From: Bradyrhizobium sp. JYMT SZCCT0180
GTDB lineage: Bacteria; Pseudomonadota; Alphaproteobacteria; Rhizobiales; Xanthobacteraceae
Length of the DNA stretch: 64,000 nucleotides
NCBI RefSeq assembly: GCF_018130165.1
Contig: NZ_JAFCLZ010000006.1
Span: 1 to 64,000 of the forward strand
Direction of reading: 5' to 3'
Shown here: in pieces, positions 54,669 to 62,157 of the stretch
Layout of the letters: every line of letters starts with the position of its first letter
Numbering within the stretch: the first letter of the stretch is position 1
Program-made: the position numbers and the translations under genes
The notes under the pieces: generated by a model
Database searches by the model: none
The model's input: only the letters and a program-made list of their open reading frames with translations
What the model was told of the DNA's origin: nothing

Positions 54669-56897
54669 CTACGAGGCCTTCGCCTTGGGATCGAAAGGGG
54701 CAACGTTGGAGGTCCTCTCCAACATTTCCGTGGCGTCGACGCCGAACAGTTCGGCGACACGCTGCAGGCGGCTGGCGACCTCACCCGATATCGCGGCGCT
54801 GGCGGACAGCACTTCGCGGATCGCGGCGAAGGCCGCACGCCGGGCGTCGGCGTTATCAGGCAACATTTTCGGGATGGCGGCCAACGCATTCTCACGATCC
54901 AGCAGCAACATGAAGAACTGCTCGCGGACCAGTGTCTTGAACTCGGACAGCGTCAGCCGCGCACCCTTGTCGTTCCGGCGAACGTTACGCAGCGCTTCAA
55001 GGCTGCGCTCGTCCACCATGCCTCGCGCCGACCCGACATAGAGCAGGCCCCGAAGCGCCGCTTCTCGAAGACCTCCTTCGCCGATCCTGGATTTCAGTTC
55101 GGCGATCCGGGCCTCCAGCATCTGGCGGTGCTTGGCCGACATTTCCTGCCGCCGCGACGGTACCGACTGCGGATCGATACCGACGGCCGCTTGAACCCCC
55201 GGCGAGCCATAGACGGCAAGGAAGATCGCCTCGCTGAGCGCCTCCTGCGAATCACGCCAGCTGTCGAGCGCATGAACGATCTGCTTGGAGACTTGCTCCT
55301 GGAACGCCATGAACGGATTGTCCGTCGACACCGGCTTGCGCTCCTCAGTCGCCCTCTCCGCAAGCGACTTGATCGCGGACATGAAAGGATTCAGGCTGCT
55401 GAAAGCCTCATACTGCATCCGCAGAGGGTGCAAATTGCGCATCGTCTCCGCCATCTGTGGTGTCACCAGGCGCTTGATCAACGGCTGGAGGAACTTCTGG
55501 TAGGCGGCGAGATTGATCTCGGACACGCGTTTGGCTGCAGCAAAACGCCGCTCATCCTCGGGCGAATTGCCGCCCATGGCGCGGATGTCGTCAAGCGTCC
55601 GCGCCTCACAGCGCATCACCCATTGACCGACGACCATATCGGCGCTTGTGGTATCGTCACCCTTGGCCTCGAAAGTTGCCTCATAGAGCCCGGGCGGCAG
55701 CACGTCGATCAGGTCGATGTTGCTGGAGAACTCCGCGTGCTCCTTCTTGGCAATGCCGCCGGAAACGAAGATGCCGAGATGGCCGACACTTTCGTGAACC
55801 GTATAGACGATCGTCTGCCCGTAGGTCCGGATTTCATCGACGTCGGCATAGAGATCGAGGATCCAGTCCAGCGCCTGCTGCGGCGGCGTGATGTTGTCGC
55901 CCTTGGAGCAGAAGACCAGGATCGGTGATCGGATATTGCGCAGATCGACCATCTGTCCGTCGGACATTTGAATCCGGCCGGCGGCGAGGTTGTTGCCGAC
56001 GAACAGTTCATCGACGATGAACTGGATCTCCTCGGCATTCAGGTTGACGTGTCCACCCCACCAGCGCTCGAATTCGAGGTATCGCTCGGCCTCGGTATCG
56101 ACCTTCGAGTAGACGTTGTACTGCTTGGTCCACAGCGTGTTGGACGGATTTTGGCTTTCGAAATTTTGCACCAGCCAGGCGCCGTCGAACTTGCCGGCTC
56201 CGAGATCGCTCGTCAGCGCGGTCAGCCAGCTTCCTCCCAAAAGGCCGCCGGAGTAGCGCATCGGATATTTGCCGTGCACGCCCGCCCAATAGGCAAGCGG
56301 CGCACCAGCGATGATCACGGGCCCGAACAGCTCCGGCCGCAGCGACGCCAGGATCATGACGGCCCAGCCGGCCTGGCAGTTGCCGATCACGCACGGCTTG
56401 CCGTCGGCTTGCGGATGTCGGCTGATGACTTGCTCGATAAAGACAGCCTCGGCGCGCGCGATACGCTCGATTGTCTGTCCAGGCATCGGTTCCGGCAGGA
56501 AGCCGATGAAATAGCAGGGATGACCCGCCTTCATCGCGACGCCGATTTCGCTGTCCGCTTTGAACCCGCCAATTCCCGGACCATGCCCGGCGCGCGGATC
56601 GACCACGATGAACGGTCGGCGGTCGAGATCGATCTCGACGTCTTTGGGCGGAATGATGCGCACGAGCGCATAATTTACCGGCTCATCGAGCTTGCGGCCG
56701 TCGATGATCAGTTCAGCCGAATATTGCAGAACATGCGGTGCGGTTTGGGCAAGGTGTTCCCGGTACTGGTCGCCCCGCTGACGCATGACGTCAAGGAAGA
56801 GAACGCTCCTTTGTCCGGCATCGACCATGTATTCTACGGCTGAAGCGACAACCCCTGAGATGGGGCCGCCAGCTGACGTTGCAGTGTCTGTCGACAT
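54669..56897 (-). CDS. DUF3141 protein with PHA-synthase-like hydrolase core
   Basis: 742 residues, cytoplasmic. An alpha/beta-hydrolase core (~60-400) includes RRPFIVVDPRAGHGPGIGGF, a lipase-like box with cysteine (CVIGNCQAGWAVMILASLRP, Cys 174), SPILVFCSKGDNITPPQQAL and ESVGHLGIFVSGG. Cys-Asp-His with a G-x-C-x-G box is the catalytic pattern of PHA synthases (PhaC). The C-terminal ~300 residues are helical with no known domain. DUF3141 genes commonly accompany pta/ackA in proteobacteria. A granule or acyl-transfer role is inferred, not shown. A FixK-like box is 50 bp upstream. Confidence 0.85.
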   Translation of the reverse strand: MSTDTATSAGGPISGVVASAVEYMVDAGQRSVLFLDVMRQRGDQYREHLAQTAPHVLQYSAELIIDGRKLDEPVNYALVRIIPPKDVEIDLDRRPFIVVDPRAGHGPGIGGFKADSEIGVAMKAGHPCYFIGFLPEPMPGQTIERIARAEAVFIEQVISRHPQADGKPCVIGNCQAGWAVMILASLRPELFGPVIIAGAPLAYWAGVHGKYPMRYSGGLLGGSWLTALTSDLGAGKFDGAWLVQNFESQNPSNTLWTKQYNVYSKVDTEAERYLEFERWWGGHVNLNAEEIQFIVDELFVGNNLAAGRIQMSDGQMVDLRNIRSPILVFCSKGDNITPPQQALDWILDLYADVDEIRTYGQTIVYTVHESVGHLGIFVSGGIAKKEHAEFSSNIDLIDVLPPGLYEATFEAKGDDTTSADMVVGQWVMRCEARTLDDIRAMGGNSPEDERRFAAAKRVSEINLAAYQKFLQPLIKRLVTPQMAETMRNLHPLRMQYEAFSSLNPFMSAIKSLAERATEERKPVSTDNPFMAFQEQVSKQIVHALDSWRDSQEALSEAIFLAVYGSPGVQAAVGIDPQSVPSRRQEMSAKHRQMLEARIAELKSRIGEGGLREAALRGLLYVGSARGMVDERSLEALRNVRRNDKGARLTLSEFKTLVREQFFMLLLDRENALAAIPKMLPDNADARRAAFAAIREVLSASAAISGEVASRLQRVAELFGVDATEMLERTSNVAPFDPKAKAS

Positions 56898-56947
56898 GTT
56901 CGGACCTCATTGTCTGCTTCATTCAACGGGTCTTGCGCCAGGGAACG

Positions 56948-56961
56948 TTGATTTAGGTCAA
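56948..56961. promoter_or_regulatory. FNR/FixK-type box (GTCAA right half), overlapping a stop codon
   Basis: TTGATTTAGGTCAA, within the longer palindrome AACGTTGAT...GTCAACGTT. It lies 50 bp before the DUF3141 start and covers the TAA stop (56953-56955) of the AI-2E-family gene upstream. Confidence 0.72.
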
Positions 56962-58053
56962 CGTTCGACGATCAGCCGGCGATGACGCTGCGGCCGCGCG
57001 ATCGGCGTGTATCCAGGCCACCGTCAGTTCCCAGGCGAGCGAGAGAATGATCGGTCCGATAAAGAGGCCGACAATTCCGTGCGCGAGCGTTCCCCCGATC
57101 ACCCCGACGAAGATGACGAGTGTCGGCGTTGTCAGGCCCCGCCCCATCACCAGCGGTCTCAGGATGTTGTCGAGCACGCCGACGATGCCGAGAAACAGCG
57201 TCAGCAGTAGCGCCGTGGTGAAATCCTTGTCGAACCAGATCCAGATGATGACAGGAAGCAGGACGATTGCCGCACCGATCTGCACGATCGTCAGGAGCAT
57301 CACCACGAAAGCCAGCAGGCCCGCGCTTGGAACGCCCGCCAGCTTGAATCCGATGCCGGCCAGCAAGGACTGGACGATGGCGACGCCGATGACGCCCTGG
57401 GATACCGCGCGGATGGTCGCCCCCGCCAGTTCCAGGAAATGCTCGCTCTGCTCGGGCACGATGCGAAACAGAAATCCCCTGCCCGCCGCCACGAGCTGCG
57501 AGCCGTAGGGGAACAGAAACCCGGCCAGCAACACGGAGAGGAGGAACTGTAGCGTACCCACACCAGCATTGCCGGCGAACGCGAGCAACGTGCCGGCCAC
57601 CGGCTTCAGATGGGGAGCAACCTCGCGCAGCGCTGATCGAATGTTGTTGGAAGCCTGGGCCCAGAGTTCGTAAAGCTGGGGACCGATGAGCGGCCAATCC
57701 TTGACGGCCGCCGGCGGCGTTGGAACCACCAGGTTACCAGCACCCAGACCTCCAGCGAACTCCCTCACTCCGTCGAGGGCACTCAGACCAAGCCAGGTCG
57801 CCGGCCCAATAACGATGCCGAGATTGATCAGGGTGAGAATTGTCGCCGCGAGCCTCGGGCGCCCCCCGAGAAATCTGGAAAGTGCGCCAAAGACGGGGTA
57901 GAGCGCGACGGCGAGGACAATACTCCATGTCAGGATCGGCACGAAGGGACGGATCAGAACGAAGGTCCAGTAGATCAGGAAGGCAAGCAATCCAAGCCGG
58001 ATCACGAGCTGGATGACATCATCTCCGGGCAAATACTGGCGAAGGGTTTTCAA
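56953..58053 (-). CDS. AI-2E-family (PerM-like) transporter
   Basis: 366 residues with about eight membrane helices in the AI-2E family layout: two pairs of N-terminal helices, a soluble middle part (~90-160), and C-terminal blocks PSAGLLAFVVMLLTIVQIGA, LFLGIVGVLDNILRPLVMGR and GTLAHGIVGLFIGPIILSLA. Members export diverse solutes or act as Na+/H+ antiporters; the substrate here is unknown. The promoter box at 58119 is 65 bp upstream. Confidence 0.87.
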   Translation of the reverse strand: MKTLRQYLPGDDVIQLVIRLGLLAFLIYWTFVLIRPFVPILTWSIVLAVALYPVFGALSRFLGGRPRLAATILTLINLGIVIGPATWLGLSALDGVREFAGGLGAGNLVVPTPPAAVKDWPLIGPQLYELWAQASNNIRSALREVAPHLKPVAGTLLAFAGNAGVGTLQFLLSVLLAGFLFPYGSQLVAAGRGFLFRIVPEQSEHFLELAGATIRAVSQGVIGVAIVQSLLAGIGFKLAGVPSAGLLAFVVMLLTIVQIGAAIVLLPVIIWIWFDKDFTTALLLTLFLGIVGVLDNILRPLVMGRGLTTPTLVIFVGVIGGTLAHGIVGLFIGPIILSLAWELTVAWIHADRAAAASSPADRRTLT

Positions 58054-58118
58054 GAATGCGCCTTCATCTGGGAGCGAGCACGCGCCCTGAACCTACCGGC
58101 CACGCCTGCGCAATAGTC

Positions 58119-58132
58119 TTGATCCAGATCAA
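58119..58132. promoter_or_regulatory. FNR/FixK-type box between divergent genes
   Basis: TTGATCCAGATCAA, an exact consensus match, 65 bp from the AI-2E-family start (minus) and 71 bp from the acetyltransferase start at 58204 (plus). It could serve both. Confidence 0.78.
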
Positions 58133-58203
58133 ACCAATGTAGGCCAGTGATGGCTGCATCGTCAGACGGGACGGATACCTTGTCCGCCAGCATGCGAGGC
58201 GCC

Positions 58204-58725
58204 ATGTCCGAAGCCATCAACTACGCCGCACGTGAGCTTCTCCGCGACGGCGGCGAAATCGAAATCCGCGCCCTTCGGCGGGAGGATGAAGCCGACATGC
58301 TCGCTGCGGTCGGAAACACCAGCGCCCAATCGCTGCAGCGTCGCTTCTTCGTGATGAAGCGCCACTTCTCGGACAAGGAGCGCGCCTTCTTCATGGACAT
58401 CGATTTCAAGAATCACGTCGCAATTGTCGCGCTCGCCGAAGAAGCAGGTCGCAAGGCCGTCGTCGGGGGCGGCCGGTACATTGTCTTCGAACCGGGGTGC
58501 GCCGAGATGGCGTTTGTTGTCATTGATGCCTGGCAGGGACGCGGCGTCGGCTCGATCCTGATGCGTCATCTCGTCAAGCTCGCCAGAGATGGCGGATTGC
58601 AGGAATTGACGGCAGAAGTTCTGCCCGAAAACGCGGCGATGATAAAAGTATTCGGAAAATTCGGCTTCAAGCCGGGCTCGCGCCGAGACCCGCAGGTAAT
58701 CCATCTGTCGCTGAAGTTCGCTTAG
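58204..58725 (+). CDS. GNAT family N-acetyltransferase
   Basis: 173 residues from ATG 58204 (GAGGCGCC upstream). The frame is open to 58147, but a start there would leave only 14 bp to the FNR box, so the downstream start fits an activator site better. GNAT fold: EIRALRREDEADMLAAVG, CAEMAFVVIDAWQGRGVGSI (acetyl-CoA loop), LTAEVLPENAAMIKVFGKFG. It is like the stand-alone acetyltransferases that modify proteins or small amines; the target is unknown. Confidence 0.85.
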   Translation: MSEAINYAARELLRDGGEIEIRALRREDEADMLAAVGNTSAQSLQRRFFVMKRHFSDKERAFFMDIDFKNHVAIVALAEEAGRKAVVGGGRYIVFEPGCAEMAFVVIDAWQGRGVGSILMRHLVKLARDGGLQELTAEVLPENAAMIKVFGKFGFKPGSRRDPQVIHLSLKFA

Positions 58726-58791
58726 GGATCACGCACCGCGGCGCCGCGTGGAAACTGGTTTCAGGACACGTGGCGAGCTGCGGCGCAGAGC

Positions 58792-59067
58792 CTATCTCAA
58801 TCCCAGGCGCGAACGTCGATAGCCGCTATCCCGGGCTTCATGCCGGCATACGAAGCTGCCGGTCGTTCCCGACGCGTAGCGCCTCTGGCCTTTGGAGTAA
58901 TAGCGCCCTCTTCCGAAATCGAGCCAGACGATCGTCTCCCCCGGACAATGGCGCTGCGCCTGGGATTCACTTCGGAACGGCGTAAGGACCTGCGCCATCG
59001 CTCCCGGTGACGCACAAGAAACAAGAGCCAGAACCGCAACAGACCAGCCGCGGAAATTCAGTCGCAT
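58792..59067 (-). CDS. small exported hypothetical protein
   Basis: 91 residues. Signal peptide (WSVAVLALVSCASPGAMA) then a short domain: SESQAQRHCPGETIVWLDFG, RGRYYSKGQRRYASGTTGSF, VCRHEA. The two cysteines probably form a disulfide. This pattern (HCP...VVWLNxxTGxYHxKGxRWYG) is very common in Bradyrhizobium and has no known function. It lies 18 bp after the DUF1269 gene and is probably in its transcript. Confidence 0.72.
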   Translation of the reverse strand: MRLNFRGWSVAVLALVSCASPGAMAQVLTPFRSESQAQRHCPGETIVWLDFGRGRYYSKGQRRYASGTTGSFVCRHEARDSGYRRSRLGLR

Positions 59068-59085
59068 GCCACGCCTGTCATGCGC

Positions 59086-59598
59086 TCAGGAAGGCGCTGG
59101 CGGAGCAGCCGCCAGGACTCCGGCCAGGGCCGCCTGCAGCGCCGCTTCCTTGGTATGGTCAAGGGACGTCTTCAGTACCGTGCCACCTTCACCCTTGAGC
59201 CCCTCGAGTACTTTGTCCGCGGTGACCTTCCGCACCAGCACGAACAGCGCCGCCGTCCCGGGCTGAATGGCAGCCGCGGTTTCCTTCATCCATTTGTCGT
59301 CGATGCCAACATCGGTCAGATATCCGCCAAGCGTGCCCGAGGCTGCGCCAAGGGCGGCACCGGCCAGCGGCATCAGAAAGATCAGGCCAATGAGGGTACC
59401 CCAAAACGTGCCGGAGACCGCGCCGGCAGCGGTGGTGTTGATCAGTTGATTGAGCTTGATGCGTCCCTGGGCATCCTTCACCGCAATCGCCGCATCGCCC
59501 AATTCGATCAGATACTCCTTCTGCATGGCCAGCAGTTTCTGCCGAACTTCCTCTGCCTTTGCTTCCGTCGGAAACGCAATCACGACGAGGTCACTCAT
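59086..59598 (-). CDS. DUF1269 membrane-associated protein
   Basis: 170 residues from ATG 59598 (AAGGAG 9 nt upstream; another ATG at 59619). The N-terminal domain starts SDLVVIAFPTEAKAEEVRQK. A glycine-zipper hydrophobic region (LIGLIFLMPLAGAALGAASG) follows, and a C-terminal domain with GTAALFVLVRKVTADKVLEG. DUF1269 proteins are associated with stress conditions; the mechanism is unknown. The box at 59649 lies 50 bp upstream. Confidence 0.85.
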   Translation of the reverse strand: MSDLVVIAFPTEAKAEEVRQKLLAMQKEYLIELGDAAIAVKDAQGRIKLNQLINTTAAGAVSGTFWGTLIGLIFLMPLAGAALGAASGTLGGYLTDVGIDDKWMKETAAAIQPGTAALFVLVRKVTADKVLEGLKGEGGTVLKTSLDHTKEAALQAALAGVLAAAPPAPS

Positions 59599-59648
59599 AG
59601 GCCATTCTCCTTTTTCCAAGCAAATGGAGACATTTGACTGCGGACCTG

Positions 59649-59662
59649 TTGATTTACATCAA
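59649..59662. promoter_or_regulatory. FNR/FixK-type box
   Basis: TTGATTTACATCAA, an exact consensus match, 50 bp before the DUF1269 start at 59598 (minus strand). Confidence 0.78.
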
Positions 59663-59736
59663 GGAATTAGGCGGAGCCGAGCCCTTCAGGCAGCGGACAT
59701 TGCGCGCAAGCCGCACCAGCGGCTCCACAATTCATG

Positions 59737-59750
59737 TTGATCTAAATCAA
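59737..59750. promoter_or_regulatory. FNR/FixK-type box
   Basis: TTGATCTAAATCAA, an exact consensus match, 77 bp before the plus-strand start at 59828. With the box at 59649 it makes a pair, one for each divergent gene. Confidence 0.78.
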
Positions 59751-59827
59751 TCCCTGCGCTGGACTTAAGGCAGTACGCTTCGCCATCGATCGACGCGATA
59801 AACTGTCGCCCGGATATGGGGTTAGCC

Positions 59828-60010
59828 ATGGCTGAGACACCTAAACTCTCCGTCGAGAAAGCACTCGAGAAACTGCGCAGCGCCGATGCGCAGAAATCGA
59901 AGGACGTGCGACGCACTGAGGAAATGGACGCTCTCGATGAAGAGATAAAGCGCATGAAGGCGCAACGACTTCGCCTGGACCGGCAATCGGGGCGTACGAA
60001 GCGTGATTGA
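59828..60010 (+). CDS. 60-residue charged helical hypothetical protein
   Basis: From ATG 59828 (GGGGTTAGCC upstream). Almost all charged residues, in a predicted single long helix or coiled coil: SVEKALEKLRSADAQKSKDV, EEMDALDEEIKRMKAQRLRL, then a basic end (GRTKRD). Not a known family. An exact FNR/FixK box 77 bp upstream supports that it is expressed. Confidence 0.65.
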   Translation: MAETPKLSVEKALEKLRSADAQKSKDVRRTEEMDALDEEIKRMKAQRLRLDRQSGRTKRD

Positions 60011-60105
60011 CGCCGCGAACGCGACCGACAGATATGAGGCGTCATGGAAGACATCCGACAATGGCCTGTTCCGCCATACCTGCGGAGCTGCCTTGCAATT
60101 TCCGA

Positions 60106-60201
60106 TCAGATCACGAACGTGACCAGTTGATACAGCGCAAAGGCCAGCTGTACGCCCAACACGGCCAAGGCCACGATCATCAAAAAGGAGCTGAAATGCA
60201 T
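60106..60201 (-). CDS. 31-residue membrane peptide (putative)
   Basis: The frame reads MHFSSFLMIVALAVLGVQLA, then FALYQLVTFVI and stop: one continuous hydrophobic helix. The ribosome site is weak (AGAGGG about 20 nt upstream), so the start is uncertain. It is below the length that standard gene finders report. No family recognised. Confidence 0.4.
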   Translation of the reverse strand: MHFSSFLMIVALAVLGVQLAFALYQLVTFVI

Positions 60202-60391
60202 GAGGGTTAAAACCAGAAAGCCCTCTTGAACTGATTGTTCTCGCAAGAAGACTTCGAACAAGGATCAGTACGTCACGCTGCCCTACAAATGGTTGGCAGT
60301 TCGAAAAGGAAGCTTCCGCCGCCGCGGAAGTAATGTCATTGCCACGAACCTCTTCTTGGCCGGAGGTCGCTTGTCGGACGGTAGTTCACGC

Positions 60392-60490
60392 CTACGTGCC
60401 GTAGAAAATCTTCATCCCCCACACCACGACAACGACGGCCGATACCAGCGTGGCCGCCGTCAAGATACTTTCTAGGGAAGCTACTCTCAT
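60392..60490 (-). CDS. 32-residue membrane peptide (putative)
   Basis: The frame begins MRVASLESILTAATLVSAVV and ends VVVWGMKIFYGT: an N-terminal short polar part, one hydrophobic helix and a basic, aromatic end. GGAG lies 8 nt before the ATG. A hairpin at 60313-60330 (CTTCCGC/GCGGAAG) lies downstream and may end its transcript. No family recognised. Confidence 0.5.
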   Translation of the reverse strand: MRVASLESILTAATLVSAVVVVVWGMKIFYGT

Positions 60491-60523
60491 ACTCCTACTC
60501 CGCTTCCCAGCCCCGTTTGCGGT

Positions 60524-60844
60524 CTAGTTGATTCGTTCGGTTCGCCGCAATCGCGGGGGCGACTGTGTTGAGCGCTCGCACGGCAATTGTGGTTTGCGGG
60601 CCACATCATTCCCGTAGAAATACGGACGCAGCGATGGACAGCCGAGAACCGACCGGTTCCAGGGCATGCCGTCATATCTCACGAGTGCCTGCTTGGTCTG
60701 TAAGTCGTCCGGAGCGGTGTTGAGCGACATTTCCGGCAGTTGCCCGGATTGGCGCCCGTGACCGGCGGCGGGATCACCGATCTCGGCGGCATGTCCGCCC
60801 ACGAGTGTCCTCGCATTTGGCTGGACCGGTTCGGTCGACGTCAT
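60524..60844 (-). CDS. possible hypothetical protein coupled to the flavin monooxygenase
   Basis: A 106-codon frame whose ATG overlaps the monooxygenase stop by one base (TGATG), the arrangement of coupled genes. The product is polar, rich in Pro, Arg and Gly, with no recognised domain (for example EMSLNTAPDDLQTKQALVRY). It may be a chance frame or a decayed gene. The rest of 60.5-60.84 kb shows nothing else. Confidence 0.25.
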   Translation of the reverse strand: MTSTEPVQPNARTLVGGHAAEIGDPAAGHGRQSGQLPEMSLNTAPDDLQTKQALVRYDGMPWNRSVLGCPSLRPYFYGNDVARKPQLPCERSTQSPPRLRRTERIN

Positions 60845-62049
60845 CACACCACGACGGCGGTAGCGTCGTATCTGTACAACCAGTCGTATCGCTCTCGCAG
60901 ACGGTCTTCTGCCCACTCGCGCTCCACATAGGCCTGTGCCGTCGCCGGATCTCCCAGCAACGGGTTGTGAAAGCGTTTCGTGTTCTCGGCCGATCCGTTG
61001 ACGACGCGGGACGTGCGTTCGTACCTGGCCGATTCATAGGCGCGGAAGGCCGCGGCGACGTCCGTACCGTGCGCCTCCAGCGCGCGGGACAGGATGTAGC
61101 CGTCCTCGATCGCCATGACGGCGCCTTGCGCGAGGAATGGCAGCGTCGGGTGGCAGGCGTCGCCGAGCAGCGTGATCCGCCCCACCGACCATGACGGAAG
61201 CGGATGGCGCAGTTTCAATGCCCAGAGATACGGTTGGGGAATGGCTGCGATAACCGTCTGCACGTCTTCATGCCACCCGGCGAAGTCGGCGAGCATGTCC
61301 GCATGCGAACCCGGTGTCGTCCAGGACTCTTCGTGCCAATCCTCGCGTTCGACCACGCCGACGAAGTTCATCAGCGTTCCGCGACGCAAGGGATACTGTA
61401 CGATGTGACGGCCGGGCCCGACCCAGTTCGACGAAACCGAACGTGCCAGGCGAGGCGGCAGGTTCGCCATCGGGATGGCGCCACGCCACGCAACGAGGCC
61501 CGTAAATTCGGCGTTGTCCGAACCATGCAGTCCTGCACGGATCACGGAGTGGATTCCGTCGGCGCCGATCAGCGCGTCGCCTTCGGCGGTGCTGCCGTCG
61601 TCGAACCGCAGGATGACGCGGTCTCCTGCGGTCTCGCATCCCACGGCCCTACGCCCCAGACGAAGCGCGCCGGGAGCAGCAATCGTCACCGCATTCGACA
61701 GGATACCCAGCAGGTCCGGCCGGAACATGGTGACGTAGGGGTGACCATAGTTCTGCACCGACACGGTCCCGAGATCGAAAGCGGTCCAGGCCTGGCCGGT
61801 ATTCCACATCCGAATCTCACGCCGCTCCGGATGCGCGGCCTCTTCCATGACGCGGGTAGCGAGGCCGAGTTCGTGAAAGACAAGCATGCCGTTGGAGCTG
61901 ATCTGCACACCGGCCCCGATCTCCTGAAGGATCGGCGCCTGCTCGTAAATCTCGACCTCGAAGCCGCGCTTGATGAGCGAAAGCGCTGCCGTCAACCCGC
62001 CTATGCCGCCGCCGGCGACGATGATCTTGGGTTTTCCGGCATTTCTCAC
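60844..62049 (-). CDS. FAD-dependent monooxygenase (salicylate/3-hydroxybenzoate hydroxylase type)
   Basis: 401 residues. FAD-binding GGGIGGLTAALSLIKRGFEV, the DG motif DALIGADGIHSVIRAG, and the GD motif ITLLGDACHPTLPFLAQGAV are all present, as in group A aromatic hydroxylases. It would insert one oxygen into an aromatic ring using NAD(P)H and O2. The exact substrate is unknown; the best family guess is hydroxybenzoate or salicylate. It forms a catabolic unit with the Bug-type binding protein and IclR regulator to the right. Confidence 0.88.
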   Translation of the reverse strand: MRNAGKPKIIVAGGGIGGLTAALSLIKRGFEVEIYEQAPILQEIGAGVQISSNGMLVFHELGLATRVMEEAAHPERREIRMWNTGQAWTAFDLGTVSVQNYGHPYVTMFRPDLLGILSNAVTIAAPGALRLGRRAVGCETAGDRVILRFDDGSTAEGDALIGADGIHSVIRAGLHGSDNAEFTGLVAWRGAIPMANLPPRLARSVSSNWVGPGRHIVQYPLRRGTLMNFVGVVEREDWHEESWTTPGSHADMLADFAGWHEDVQTVIAAIPQPYLWALKLRHPLPSWSVGRITLLGDACHPTLPFLAQGAVMAIEDGYILSRALEAHGTDVAAAFRAYESARYERTSRVVNGSAENTKRFHNPLLGDPATAQAYVEREWAEDRLRERYDWLYRYDATAVVV

Positions 62050-62157
62050 AGCTTGCTACCTTTTTATATGGATGCCTTTGCGCCAGAGCAGTCGTTCTCC
62101 TGAGGCGACTTTGCCTCAAAGCCTACGCGAGAAAGCCTTGGTGGATCTCGTTCAAAG

